Below are positions 26,997 through 35,339 of a DNA stretch of 64,000 nt, piece by piece. The notes beneath the pieces were generated by a model. The model was not told the DNA's origin and made no database searches. It worked only from the letters and a program-made list of their open reading frames with translations. The position numbers and the translations under genes are program-made. Source of the stretch: Variovorax sp. Root473 (GTDB lineage Bacteria > Pseudomonadota > Gammaproteobacteria > Burkholderiales > Burkholderiaceae_C); the NCBI RefSeq assembly GCF_001426505.1, contig NZ_LMEV01000001.1, forward strand, positions 437,380 through 501,379. The letters are read 5' to 3'. Positions within the stretch are counted from its first letter, which is position 1; the number at the start of each line of letters is the position of its first letter.

Positions 26997-28003
26997 GCAT
27001 GAGTACCATGAACGCCCCACTCAACATCCGCCCGGCGGCATCGCCCACCTGGTTGCGCTGGACGGCCTCGGTGGTCGGGCTCGCGCTGCTGGCCTGGTCC
27101 TTTAGTTGGCAAAGTTATCCGTTGTACGTGATGACGCAGGTGCTGATCTATGGCATCGCCATCATGGGCCTGAACCTGCTCACCGGCTACACGGGCCAGA
27201 TCTCGCTCGGCCACAGCGCCTTCTTCGCCATCGGTGCCTATACTGCGGCGGTGCTCTCGCATCACCTGGGCTGGCCATTCTACGTGGGCGTGCCGGTGGC
27301 GGCGCTGTTGTGCTTCGTGGCGGGTTTCCTCTTCGGCTTCCCGGCGCTGCGGCTGCCCATGCTTTATCTGGCGCTGTCCACCTTCGCGGTGGCGGTGGTG
27401 ACACCGCAGGCGCTCAAGTGGAAAAAGATCGAGTGGCTGACCGGCGGCGTGGCGGGGATCGTCCTGGAAAAACCTGTGTTCCCAGGAGTGCTGGCCGACC
27501 GGGCGGACTGGGCCATCATGGCCTGCGTTGCGGCCTGCGCGCTCTGCGCCTTCCTGCTGGCGCGGCGGATTCTCGGCTCGCAGTTCGGCCGCCTGGTGGA
27601 CGCCTCGCGCGACCAGCCGCTCGCGGCGGCGGCGGGCGGGCTCGACATCACCGCCCTGCGCACGCAGATGTTCGGCCTCAGCGCGGCGTTCACCGGCCTG
27701 GCCGGTGCCCTGAGCGTGGTGGCGGGCCAGTTCGTCGCGCCCGAGAACTTTCCCTTCCTGCTCTCGGTGTCCCTGCTGGTGGGCAGCTTCGTGGGCGGGG
27801 TGCGCAGCCTGTGGGGCGCCTTCCTGGGGGCTGCCTTCATCGTGCTCACGCCCAACTTGGCCGAGAGCGTGTCGCAATCCGCGCCGTGGATGATCTTCGG
27901 CTTCGCACTGCTCGCGGTGGTCTTCCTGGCCCCCAATGGCTTGAGCGGCTGGATCACCAGCCTCCGGCGCAGGCGTGCAAATTCCTCATCCGCCCAGTCT
28001 TAG
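26993..28003 (+). CDS. ABC transporter permease, LivM-like (cargo 1)
   Basis: This 336-residue polytopic protein may start at the GTG overlapping the livH stop or at the ATG two codons later. It has the LivM motifs GLNLLTGYTGQISLGHSAFFAIGAY (first 20: GLNLLTGYTGQISLGHSAFF) and the loop FGRLVDASRDQPLAAAAGGLD. The C-terminus is basic (LRRRRANSSSAQS). It completes a five-component HAAT importer. Confidence 0.94.
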   Translation: MSMSTMNAPLNIRPAASPTWLRWTASVVGLALLAWSFSWQSYPLYVMTQVLIYGIAIMGLNLLTGYTGQISLGHSAFFAIGAYTAAVLSHHLGWPFYVGVPVAALLCFVAGFLFGFPALRLPMLYLALSTFAVAVVTPQALKWKKIEWLTGGVAGIVLEKPVFPGVLADRADWAIMACVAACALCAFLLARRILGSQFGRLVDASRDQPLAAAAGGLDITALRTQMFGLSAAFTGLAGALSVVAGQFVAPENFPFLLSVSLLVGSFVGGVRSLWGAFLGAAFIVLTPNLAESVSQSAPWMIFGFALLAVVFLAPNGLSGWITSLRRRRANSSSAQS

Positions 28004-28270
28004 ATGCTTTCCATGCAGCCCGTCTTCGTCGCTGGCACGGGCATGACCCGTTCCGGCAAGCACATTGACTGCGGTCTCAAATCGCTCACCGCCGAGGCGA
28101 TTGGCGAAGCCATTGCCGATGCAGGCATCACCCCGTCCCAACTGCAGGCGCCCCACATGCGCAACGCCGCTGCTGGTGTCATGGCCGACCAGGTGCTGAT
28201 CCCCGGAAAGGTGGCGTTGCGCGGCATGGGCATCAGGCGCATTCCGGTCGTCAACATCGAGAACGCTTGT
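28004..28270 (+). pseudogene. Truncated SCP2-type thiolase (N-terminal 89 codons only)
   Basis: The sequence after livM reads like the start of an SCP-x/SCP2-type thiolase: PVFVAGTGMTRSGKH, LTAEAIGEAIADAGI, RGMGIRRIPVVNIENAC. The match stops exactly at the active-site Cys codon (28268-28270). The frame then runs 15 more codons (to 28318) in unrelated DNA. The remaining three quarters of a normal 390-residue thiolase are missing. This marks the right-hand break of cargo 1 against the ICE backbone. Confidence 0.85.
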
Positions 28271-28310
28271 AGACGCATCCTTGCAGTGGGTGCTCGATAT
28301 GCTGCTGGCT

Positions 28311-30293
28311 TCAGATAACAGATAAGCCCTGTTGCCGTCGGATTTGCCAGGATACGCGGCCGTCATGTACCTGCGCAGAAATCGGCATACCGAGTCGTTG
28401 TTCGATGACAGGCCTCCATGGCACCAGGCTGAACCCCATGCCGTCATCGAGCATGGCGTAGCGCCCGCTGGCCAGCATGACGCTGCGGCGGTAGATGCCC
28501 GCCACGCGCTGGCCATCGGCCACGGGCCGATGCTCCAGGCCAGTTTCGGCGGCCAAGTCCTTCGCGGCATGCGCTACATCCCGGCTGCGCAGCGTTGCCA
28601 GCAGATTGCGCGCCAGGATGACGCGTTGGCCGCGCCGCTCGGCCAGCCCCTGTTCGGCCAGGAAGTCGGTGCGCTGTTGCATTGCCTGCTTGGCCTCACC
28701 GCCAAAGCCCAGGTCGCCCAGGCCAGAGCCGCCGCCGATCAACTGCTGGTCAAGCCAGGTGGCCCCGATCACGCGGGCCTGCCGCTCGATGGGCAGGTGC
28801 GATTTCAGCTCCACGGCCACGCCGCCCAGGCGCTGCGCGTCGTAGCGACGGCCCTGATCGGGCAGGTCGCCCGGCACCTTCCATAGCCCTTCGGCCACGC
28901 GCTCCACGATGCCTGCCCGGCGCAGGGCTTCCAAGCGCCGGACGTGGGCCGCGACGACTTCCTGCGGATCGCGGCCCGGCACGGCCTGGCCCTGCGCGAT
29001 AGCAAGGTGGTGGTCGGTGCGGTACAGACCATCGCTCGCCAGCACGGCGATGTTCTTGTCGGCCGCGCGCACGTCGGCCGATCCCTTCACCTCCACCACG
29101 GCGCCGGTGGGATAGTTCGCCAGCTCGTCGCGGGTGTTGAGCGCGACGTAGTGGGCCTTGCCGTCCACCCCGTCGATGACCAGATAGCCACGGTCGCGCA
29201 GCTCGTCGGCCAGCCCCTTCGCGGCTACGCGGCCGAGAATGGTTCGGCCATCGTCGCCCGGCTCGAACACCGCCAGTTCGCGCGGCTCGCCGCGCATGGC
29301 ACGCTGCATGGTGCGGATGATGTCGCCACGCTCGCCCAGGGCGCGCAGGGTCTTCTCGGCATCGGCATGGACGGCCCAGGTGCCCGGCTGCGTCTCGTCG
29401 GCCAGCCCCAGGCGCTGCAAGCGTTGCAGGCGGCCGATCAGCAGCAGGCGTTGGCGTTGCAGCTTCGGTTCGTTGAAGCGTTCGATCTGCACCCGGCCGT
29501 CTTCGCCGGCCTCGCGTTTCAGCGTGCGATCCAGGCTCGTCCACCGCTCCTGCTCCACCTCGCGTTGCAAGGTCTGCTGGATCTCCAGTTCGGTGCGCGG
29601 CCCCAGCCATTCGGTCGCCAGCTCGGATGCGCGATGCCGAAAGCCATCGGCGATGTAGTCACCCGCGATGATGAGGTCTTTGCTGGTATCGTCGCGCCCG
29701 CGCACGATCAGGTGGGCGTGGGGGTTGTCGGTGTTCCAGTGATCAACGGCCACCCATTCCAGCCGTGTGCCCAGGTCAGCTTCCATGCGGTTCATCAGAT
29801 GCCGTGTATAGGTGCGCAGGTCTTCCAGCTCCGCGCCGTCCTCGGGCGAGACGATGAAGCGGAAGTGATGCCGGTCGTCGGCGCAGCGTTCCTTGAAGGC
29901 GTCGAGGTCGGCGGTATCGGTCTGCGGCCCGTAGGCTTGGCCTGGCTCGCCGTCGCGGCCCACGCCGTCGCGCTCGATGTAGCGTAGGTGCTTGGCGAGC
30001 GATTGCGGGCTGGCCCGCTGCTGGTTCACCAGTAGGGTCTTGATGGTCACGCGCCGCGACATGGGTGTCAGCTTCGCGCCCGCAAACCGCGCCGCCGTAT
30101 GGCCGCGCCCCAGGCGTGAGCCGGGCCGCTGGCCGGTGGCCTTGCCGCCGACGGCCGATGCCGGACGGCGCACCGAGGACTTGCCGCCACTGGCCTTGCC
30201 GGCCTGCTGGAGCACCTTGGAAACGAAGCCCTGGCCGCGGTTTTTTGGCGCGCTGGGGCGGATGTGGAAATCGTCGTCGCGGCGGTTGATCAT
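28311..30293 (-). CDS. Relaxase/mobilisation nuclease (VirD2-like, DUF3363)
   Basis: This 660-residue relaxase starts MINRRDDDFHIRPSAPKNRG with GGGAGAG six bases upstream; longer in-frame starts lie in non-coding sequence. The N-terminal domain shows LAKHLRYIERDG, FRFIVSPEDGAELEDLRTYTRHLM and the metal-binding HxH in DNPHAHLIVRG, with a candidate catalytic Tyr in YIERDG or RTYTRH. The rest is the DUF3363 region. It nicks oriT and leads the transferred strand. Cargo 1 ends about 40 bases beyond its stop codon. Confidence 0.93.
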   Translation of the reverse strand: MINRRDDDFHIRPSAPKNRGQGFVSKVLQQAGKASGGKSSVRRPASAVGGKATGQRPGSRLGRGHTAARFAGAKLTPMSRRVTIKTLLVNQQRASPQSLAKHLRYIERDGVGRDGEPGQAYGPQTDTADLDAFKERCADDRHHFRFIVSPEDGAELEDLRTYTRHLMNRMEADLGTRLEWVAVDHWNTDNPHAHLIVRGRDDTSKDLIIAGDYIADGFRHRASELATEWLGPRTELEIQQTLQREVEQERWTSLDRTLKREAGEDGRVQIERFNEPKLQRQRLLLIGRLQRLQRLGLADETQPGTWAVHADAEKTLRALGERGDIIRTMQRAMRGEPRELAVFEPGDDGRTILGRVAAKGLADELRDRGYLVIDGVDGKAHYVALNTRDELANYPTGAVVEVKGSADVRAADKNIAVLASDGLYRTDHHLAIAQGQAVPGRDPQEVVAAHVRRLEALRRAGIVERVAEGLWKVPGDLPDQGRRYDAQRLGGVAVELKSHLPIERQARVIGATWLDQQLIGGGSGLGDLGFGGEAKQAMQQRTDFLAEQGLAERRGQRVILARNLLATLRSRDVAHAAKDLAAETGLEHRPVADGQRVAGIYRRSVMLASGRYAMLDDGMGFSLVPWRPVIEQRLGMPISAQVHDGRVSWQIRRQQGLSVI

Positions 30294-30546
30294 GACTTCT
30301 CTCCCTGAAAGCTGGGGCGTAGTCCGTCGTGCGAAGCACGCGAACAAGCCCATATCGACGCGGGCCACGCGCCACAAGCAGCACGGCGGCGAAGCCGCTG
30401 CGTGCCGCGCCACCCCCACGTGCAGACTGGCTTTGCGGGCCGACAGGTGCCGCCCCCTTTTGTCTTGCCTTCCGCATTTGCCTCCCGCATCCGCTCCAGG
30501 CAACTGCGGCCCGGCGGCAAGGCTGCACCGGCAGCCAGCGCACCGG

Positions 30547-30581
30547 CGAACACGGCGATGGCCGCAGGCCATCCGTGTTCG
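30547..30581. repeat. Inverted repeat, possible oriT hairpin
   Basis: Arms at 30547-30563 and 30567-30581 pair over 15 bp (CGAACACG with CGTGTTCG, then GATGGCC with GGCCATC) with a 2-nt bulge and a 3-nt GCA loop. It lies about 260 bases upstream of the relaxase start codon. Confidence 0.7.
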
Positions 30582-30688
30582 AGACAAGACGCCTGCACGT
30601 GGGACGGCTGCGCCGGAGGCAGCGTGAAGTGCGGCGCGGATGCGCTCGCACTGCATGTGCGACGACACACGGAACGCCGCCGGAACGA

Positions 30689-30706
30689 CACGCCCGATAG
30701 CACGAT
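30689..30706 (+). repeat. Iteron-like 18-mer, detached copy
   Basis: CACGCCCGATAGCACGAT matches the repeat at 32922-32940, which belongs to the three-copy array between parA and repA. This copy is about 2.2 kb from the array, between traF and the relaxase, in the same orientation. Confidence 0.85.
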
Positions 30707-30729
30707 GATGCACAGCGAATCAGCGGCCA

Positions 30730-31317
30730 TCATGGGCGCGACTCCAGCCAAACCGGGCGCGCAACGCCAACCACGGCGGCTGCGCTGACCGGCCCGAAAT
30801 ACCGGCTGTCGAAAGACGCCGGATTGGTCGCGCTGAGCAGGAACAGCTCGCCAGGCTGAAGGCGACGGCACTGCTGCCAGGATGGCAGCGGCCGGCCCCA
30901 GCGATCGGCAGGCAACACGGCGGCTGAAGGCACGCCGTCGATGCGGACTTTGCCGTCAGCGATACACACCTCTTGCGGCGCCATCGCGCCCACGCGCTTG
31001 AGCAACGGGATGCGCGTCGGTAGGTAGCCGCGCTGCGCAGCCAGCGCGGCGGCCTCGGCGGGCAGCGGCACCAACACGATGCTACCCACGGACAACGGAC
31101 GTGGCGGCGAGCTGGTGCGATGGTCGAGCGGATCGACGCGATACCATCCGACCGCCACGCTGTCGGATGGGTTGTAGGTCAGGCGCGGCAGCGGATGCAC
31201 GAAGGACGCCCAGGCAAGCGCAGCGAGGCCGCAGGTGGACAGGCCCGCCAGCATGAGGCGAGCGCGCAGGCGCGAGCGTGGATGCGTGACAGCAGTGGGA
31301 ACAGAAATCGTGCTCAT
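30730..31317 (-). CDS. traF: TraF, S26-family conjugal transfer peptidase
   Basis: This 195-residue protein has one N-terminal transmembrane segment (about residues 20-42), then YNPSDSVAVGWYRVDP with the probable catalytic Ser, and LLKRVGAMAPQEVC with the catalytic Lys, as in RP4 TraF and other S26 signal peptidase-like enzymes. The end, PASFDSRYFGPV, is also typical. It matures the TrbC pilin in the periplasm. Its ATG overlaps the stop of the DUF2840 gene. Confidence 0.93.
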   Translation of the reverse strand: MSTISVPTAVTHPRSRLRARLMLAGLSTCGLAALAWASFVHPLPRLTYNPSDSVAVGWYRVDPLDHRTSSPPRPLSVGSIVLVPLPAEAAALAAQRGYLPTRIPLLKRVGAMAPQEVCIADGKVRIDGVPSAAVLPADRWGRPLPSWQQCRRLQPGELFLLSATNPASFDSRYFGPVSAAAVVGVARPVWLESRP

Positions 31318-31838
31318 GACAGCGCCCTCACGGCCAGCCAGGCGGCGTGCCGCTCGGCGCTGTATTCGGGCAGCGGCAAGCGCGCCGCGAGCCGGTTGCC
31401 CAGCGTGCGCCAGTACGCGGGCGAGGCGGTAGCAGGCGTGATGCCCAGCGCTTCGATGCCGTCGATGCGTTCCAGCACGGCACGCACCGATTGCTCACCC
31501 TCGGCGTGCAGCAACAGGCGCGCGCCCGGCTGCACGCCGGGGATGCGCTGCGCGCCATCCATCGGCATGCACGCCTGCATCACCATGAGCTGCCAGCGGA
31601 TCGTGCCGTAGTCGTTGGCCTGCCAGCGGATGCGGCAGAGAACCGCGTTCGGCGTGAACACCGCGCAGCGACGCCAGCGGTCGAATCGGATGATGCGCGA
31701 GGGATCGCCGAAGCGCAGATAGAGGTCGAAGCGTTGGTCGATGTAGGCGAGCGCAACGCGCGTCAGCGGCACGCCATCGGCTCGGCCGACTGGCGGGGCA
31801 GATGACGTCGGCAATGCTGTCGAAACGGGTGTGATCAT
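31314..31838 (-). CDS. DUF2840 domain protein
   Basis: This 174-residue protein is recognised by LTRVALAYIDQRFDLYLRFGDP, FTPNAVLCRIRWQANDYGT and ALGITPATASPAYWRTLGNRL. DUF2840 proteins sit between parA and traF in Tn4371-type elements; their function is unknown. Four-base overlaps on both sides place it in the parA-traF operon. Confidence 0.85.
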   Translation of the reverse strand: MITPVSTALPTSSAPPVGRADGVPLTRVALAYIDQRFDLYLRFGDPSRIIRFDRWRRCAVFTPNAVLCRIRWQANDYGTIRWQLMVMQACMPMDGAQRIPGVQPGARLLLHAEGEQSVRAVLERIDGIEALGITPATASPAYWRTLGNRLAARLPLPEYSAERHAAWLAVRALS

Positions 31839-32098
31839 GGAGACTTCTCCGGGAATTCCCGCTTCAGCAGCGCGCGCAACAGATCAGCCACCGTCACGCC
31901 TTGCGTGAAGGCCGATACCTTGATGCGCGCCCGCATGGCGGGCGTGATGTCGAGGGTCAGGCGGGCCGTGTAGAGGTCGCCTTTCTGGAGGTCATCGGCG
32001 CTGCCCTGGCGAATCCACGCCTCGGCGTGCGGATTCGCGGGCGGGCGCGCGCCGATGCCCACGCGCTTGCCCGTGCGTTTGCTGGCGGGACTGCTCAT
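31835..32098 (-). CDS. Small ParC-like / ribbon-helix-helix protein
   Basis: This 87-residue protein starts MSSPASKRTGKRVGIGARPP and has a C-terminal segment (LYTARLTLDITPAMRARIKVSAFTQG...VADLLRALLKREF) with ribbon-helix-helix character. It directly follows parA (ATGA overlap). The position suggests a partition partner or autorepressor of parA; this is inferred. The frame is open upstream but only within parA. Confidence 0.75.
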   Translation of the reverse strand: MSSPASKRTGKRVGIGARPPANPHAEAWIRQGSADDLQKGDLYTARLTLDITPAMRARIKVSAFTQGVTVADLLRALLKREFPEKSP

Positions 32099-32733
32099 GA
32101 CGGCCACCGCAGCAGTTCGTCCACCAGCGCGGTGATTTCGCTGGCGGCGGCGCTGTCGGGCGCCGTCTCGCGCGCCAGTCGGCCAGCGGCCACGCTGTCG
32201 GCGAACACGATGCGTTGATGCACTTCCGCGCGCAGCGCGGGCAGCGGCTGCTCGGCCAGCGCTCCGCGTGCTTCGCGTCCGATCACCGTGGTGCTGACGC
32301 GCCGGTTGATGACAAACGCCGCGCGCAGCGCAGGCCGAAACACCTGCGCCTCGCGGATCAGCGCCACCATCTCGGCACTGGCCCACAGGTCGTAGGGACT
32401 GGGCTGCACGGGAATCAGCACCCGCTCGGCCGCCAGCAGCGCGGAGCGCGCCAGCGCCGCGATGCGTGGTGGCCCGTCGATGACGACGTGATCGGCCCGC
32501 CTGGCGAGTTCTGGCGCTTCCTGGTGCAGGGTTTCGCGAGCAAGGCCCACAGCGCTGAACAGCCTTGGCAAGCCTTGCTGGCTGCGGCGCTGCGTCCAGT
32601 CCAGCGCGGAGCCCTGCGGATCGGCATCCAGCAGGACGACGTGCTGGCCGCGCATCGCCAGCTCGCCGGCGATGTGCGTTGCGAGCGTGGTCTTGCCCAC
32701 GCCGCCTTTCTGGTTGAGCAGCGCGACGATCAT
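32095..32733 (-). CDS. parA: ParA-family partition ATPase
   Basis: This 212-residue protein starts MIVALLNQKGGVGKTTLATHI, with the deviant Walker A KGGVGKTT at the N-terminus, LLDADPQGSALDWT and VVIDGPPRIAAL. It is a small (type Ib-like) ParA without an N-terminal DNA-binding domain. It should stabilise the excised circular or replicating form of the element. It lies downstream of a region with iteron-like repeats and AT-rich promoter sequence. Confidence 0.95.
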   Translation of the reverse strand: MIVALLNQKGGVGKTTLATHIAGELAMRGQHVVLLDADPQGSALDWTQRRSQQGLPRLFSAVGLARETLHQEAPELARRADHVVIDGPPRIAALARSALLAAERVLIPVQPSPYDLWASAEMVALIREAQVFRPALRAAFVINRRVSTTVIGREARGALAEQPLPALRAEVHQRIVFADSVAAGRLARETAPDSAAASEITALVDELLRWPS

Positions 32734-32825
32734 GGCCTGGCCCTCCGCGTTGGAAAGCCCGGCTGTTGCCGCTGCGCTTCGCGTCCTGTGGCGGTTGTCC
32801 ACCGAGACGCGGCGCTGCTACTACC

Positions 32826-32853
32826 AGTTAGAGTATTTAAGTTAGGGAAGTTA
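32826..32853 (-). promoter_or_regulatory. AT-rich region with three TAACT repeats upstream of parA
   Basis: On the minus strand TAACT occurs at 32849-32853, 32840-32844 and 32826-32830, in the only AT-rich patch between repA and parA. It is a plausible promoter or operator for the parA operon. No convincing -35/-10 pair could be fixed. Confidence 0.4.
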
Positions 32854-32898
32854 AGGGAGACCGAAACCCGCGCCAGCATTGGCTTTGCGGCCGATGGA

Positions 32899-32962
32899 CA
32901 CGCCTGATAGCACGATAGTCCCACGCCCGATAGCACGATACCTGGCACGCCTGATAGCACGA
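32899..32962 (+). repeat. Iteron-like array, three direct repeats
   Basis: CACGCC(T/C)GATAGCACGA occurs at 32899-32915, 32922-32938 and 32946-32962, at 23- and 24-base spacing, directly downstream of repA and upstream of parA. Direct repeats with a period near two helical turns next to a RepA gene are typical iterons of a replication origin. A fourth copy is at 30689. Confidence 0.82.
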
Positions 32963-32986
32963 GCCCGTCCACAGGACGCGCACCGT

Positions 32987-33847
32987 TTATCCCCGTGCCG
33001 TGGACGGCACGGGACGCCCTGGCCGGAAGGTCAGCAGCTCGGCGCCATCCAGCCGTTCGATGCCCAGGACGTAGCCCGGCAGTGACTGCCGCGCGACCAG
33101 CGCACGCAGGTCGCAGGCAAAGTCGTAGGGCTTGGCCGTGCTGCCCGACTTGCGGTACAGGTGCTGGAAGTCGAACTGCCACCCGCCCGGCTGCCGCCCA
33201 CCGTGCTTGCGCACCAGGCGGTACAGCCAGCGCTCGATCCCGCCCGTCAGCCGGAAGTACGCCGGGTCGATGGTCAGCACCAGGGCGGCATCGAGCACGC
33301 CCGCATAGAACCAGTCCGGCAGGATCAGCTCCAGTCCCAAGGGCGTTCCCCTGGCATCGGCCAGCTCCTTCCACTCGTTGATCCACGAGAAGCGGTGCAG
33401 CCGCCTTCCCGTGGTCTCCCGGATGGACGTGGCCACCGTCGTGGATTGCAGGCGATCCAGCGCGGCCTTGAGGCGCTGGTAGTCGCGCAGCGATGTACCG
33501 CGCCCGATGAAGCGCAGGATCTCGTAGGGCGTGGCCTGCATCAGCCGCGACGGGCGCAAGCCCGCGTCGCGCGCCTCCACGATCTGCGAGGCCGCCCAGA
33601 TCAGCACGTCGGCATCCCAGATCGTGGCGATGCCGTGTTCCTGCGTGCCTTCCACGCGGATCGTGATGCCGCCGGCCTGAAAGTCGATCGGCGTCGTGCG
33701 CCGCGACTTCGCCAGCGAGAAGAACGGAAAGGCCATCAAGTCCTGGCTGTCGCGCGGCGCCATGTCGCCCGGCAAGGCGCGAAACAGATCGAGCTGTTCG
33801 CGCTCCTGCCTGACTGCCCCGGATGGGCTGAACATGGCGAAGGCCAC
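32987..33847 (-). CDS. repA: RepA-family replication initiator
   Basis: This 286-residue protein (MAFAMFSPSGAVRQEREQLD) is the RepA of Tn4371-type ICEs. Characteristic stretches are FPFFSLAKSRRTTPIDF, GIATIWDADVLIWAASQI, TPYEILRFIGRGTSLRDYQRLK and FSWINEWKELADARG, compatible with a winged-helix initiator. With the adjacent repeats and parA it suggests that the excised element can replicate. Its GTG/ATG start region is 14 bases after the HTH gene. Confidence 0.9.
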   Translation of the reverse strand: MAFAMFSPSGAVRQEREQLDLFRALPGDMAPRDSQDLMAFPFFSLAKSRRTTPIDFQAGGITIRVEGTQEHGIATIWDADVLIWAASQIVEARDAGLRPSRLMQATPYEILRFIGRGTSLRDYQRLKAALDRLQSTTVATSIRETTGRRLHRFSWINEWKELADARGTPLGLELILPDWFYAGVLDAALVLTIDPAYFRLTGGIERWLYRLVRKHGGRQPGGWQFDFQHLYRKSGSTAKPYDFACDLRALVARQSLPGYVLGIERLDGAELLTFRPGRPVPSTARG

Positions 33848-33861
33848 CCGCGCGCCAGTGA

Positions 33862-34152
33862 TCAGCGCGCACGGCTGTCCGCCGAGTGCTGCTCGGCGTA
33901 TTCGGGATCGGACGTGCTCTCGAAGCTGCGCTCGGCGGCCCAGGCATCGAGGTCGGCCACGGCGTACATGACGCGGCGGCCGAACTTGCGGAACTTGGGG
34001 CCGCCACCCAGCACGCGCTGCTTTTCCAGCGTGCGCGGCGACAGCCGCAGGTAGTCGGCAGCCTCGTCGTTGGTGAGATAACGCTGCGGCTGTGCAGCAG
34101 CGGCCGGGGTAGCTGCGGGTGCGGCGGCAGGCCGCAAGGGAGCAGGACGCAT
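33862..34152 (-). CDS. Excisionase/AlpA-type helix-turn-helix protein
   Basis: This 96-residue protein starts MRPAPLRPAAAPAATPAAAA behind a GGAGG box. The MerR-like winged helix is RYLTNDEAADYLRLSPRTLEKQRVLGGG...KFRKFGRRVMYAVADLDAWA. Such proteins regulate neighbouring genes or act as recombination directionality factors. It lies immediately upstream of repA on the same strand. The Ala/Pro-rich N-terminus looks unstructured. Confidence 0.85.
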   Translation of the reverse strand: MRPAPLRPAAAPAATPAAAAQPQRYLTNDEAADYLRLSPRTLEKQRVLGGGPKFRKFGRRVMYAVADLDAWAAERSFESTSDPEYAEQHSADSRAR

Positions 34153-34235
34153 GGTGAGAACCTCCATCGGTTGCAGGGCTCCGGCCACACAGCGCAACCG
34201 GATGGAGGCAGTCTCAGAAAACGAAGCGCTCCTGC

Positions 34236-34997
34236 TCAGGGTCGTTTTGCGTCCTCTTCAAAACGACCCTTCTCAAGCGGCGCAAGCTGTGCTAGGCGGC
34301 GATAGCCGCCGCGCATCAGCGCATCGCCGCGCCGCACCAGGCGGCGCACCTTGGAGCGCAGGCCGCCGTCGCTGTACCAGCCGGCCGCGGCGTCCGCACC
34401 GAACAAGCCCTCGGCCACGTCGCGCAAGGACGCGCCCGCCAGGGTGGCGTCGAGCGCCTGCAGGGTGTGCAGCTCCAGCAGCGCCGCAGGGGGCGGTCGG
34501 GGGCGAGCCATCGGCGCTGGCGTGTCAGGCACGTGGGTGGCCCCACGGCCACGGTAGGCATGGGCCACGGCCATGCCGTCCTCAAGGCCAGGCGCCAGCG
34601 CATAGCGCTGGCAAAGGCCGGGGCTGCGCGCGATCAGCGCCAGGCCCTTGCCGTCGTGGAGCAGTTGCTTGTGGCCGGGAATGCGCCAAAACGCGAACGG
34701 CTCGGCATCCGGTGGCGGATCGGCATCGGGGTGAAGCTGCACCACGGCCTCATGGCCGGGGAGCCAGGCCGGATGCGCGTCACGCGCGTCCAAGGCCGGG
34801 TCTTCCAGCAGACGCAGGCCCCAGCGATGCGCAGCCTCATGCATTGCTTGTGCTTGGCGATGACGGCGCAGCCAGTCGAGCCGGTAGTCGGGATGGCGAC
34901 GCAGGTACTCCCAGGCCAGTGCGAGCGTGTCCAGGCACAGGACGTAGAGGTAGGCGGCGGTCGGATACCAGTGCGCGAAGTGGTGCGGCTCGGCCAT
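34236..34997 (-). CDS. DUF2285 domain putative regulator
   Basis: This 253-residue protein starts MAEPHHFAHWYPTAAYLYVL. The N-terminal part (LALAWEYLRRHPDYRLDW) is the transcriptional-regulator-like domain seen in ICE proteins. The C-terminal half contains the DUF2285 signature (LHTLQALDATLAGASLRDVAEGLFG, VRRLVRRGDALMRGGYRRL). It precedes the HTH-repA-parA genes on the same strand and probably regulates them. Function is not established. Confidence 0.85.
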   Translation of the reverse strand: MAEPHHFAHWYPTAAYLYVLCLDTLALAWEYLRRHPDYRLDWLRRHRQAQAMHEAAHRWGLRLLEDPALDARDAHPAWLPGHEAVVQLHPDADPPPDAEPFAFWRIPGHKQLLHDGKGLALIARSPGLCQRYALAPGLEDGMAVAHAYRGRGATHVPDTPAPMARPRPPPAALLELHTLQALDATLAGASLRDVAEGLFGADAAAGWYSDGGLRSKVRRLVRRGDALMRGGYRRLAQLAPLEKGRFEEDAKRP

Positions 34998-35339
34998 GAC
35001 GCAAGCTCCCGTAGAGCAGGACGGCCGTCACCGGTTTCACACGCAAACGTCACCGCATCAAACTTGCATCCAATCGTGAATAAGCTGGTAGATTGGTAAC
35101 TTGCGTGTCAAGACGAAATGCATCGGATGGGTTGCATGGATCGTCTGAATGCGACGGTGGCGCGCGAGGACATACGCGCCTCCTGCGATATCCACCGTGC
35201 CCGATGCCACGGCCGGCATCATGACCGATTGCGCCACGATGGCACCGATTTGGTGCGATAGTGCGGACTAAGACCGGACGGGTCTGGAGCAAGACCGAAA
35301 TAGTCTCAATGCGCCCGGCTTGGCCTGGGCGCGAACGGC
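34998..35339. other. 342-base gap upstream of the DUF2285 gene
   Basis: No supportable gene. The stretch 35060-35110 is AT-rich relative to its surroundings and may hold the promoter of the leftward DUF2285-HTH-repA genes. A 97-codon minus-strand frame here shows no family resemblance. Confidence 0.4.

Larger units (their letters stand above)
30294..30729. other. Intergenic region upstream of relaxase; candidate oriT
   Basis: The 436 bases between traF and the relaxase carry no credible gene. They contain a 15-bp inverted repeat at 30547-30581 (arms CGAACACG and GATGGCC with a small bulge, 3-nt loop) and one iteron-like 18-mer at 30689-30706. The position just upstream of the relaxase gene and the inverted repeat make it the best oriT candidate in the window. 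No nic site can be assigned. Confidence 0.45.
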
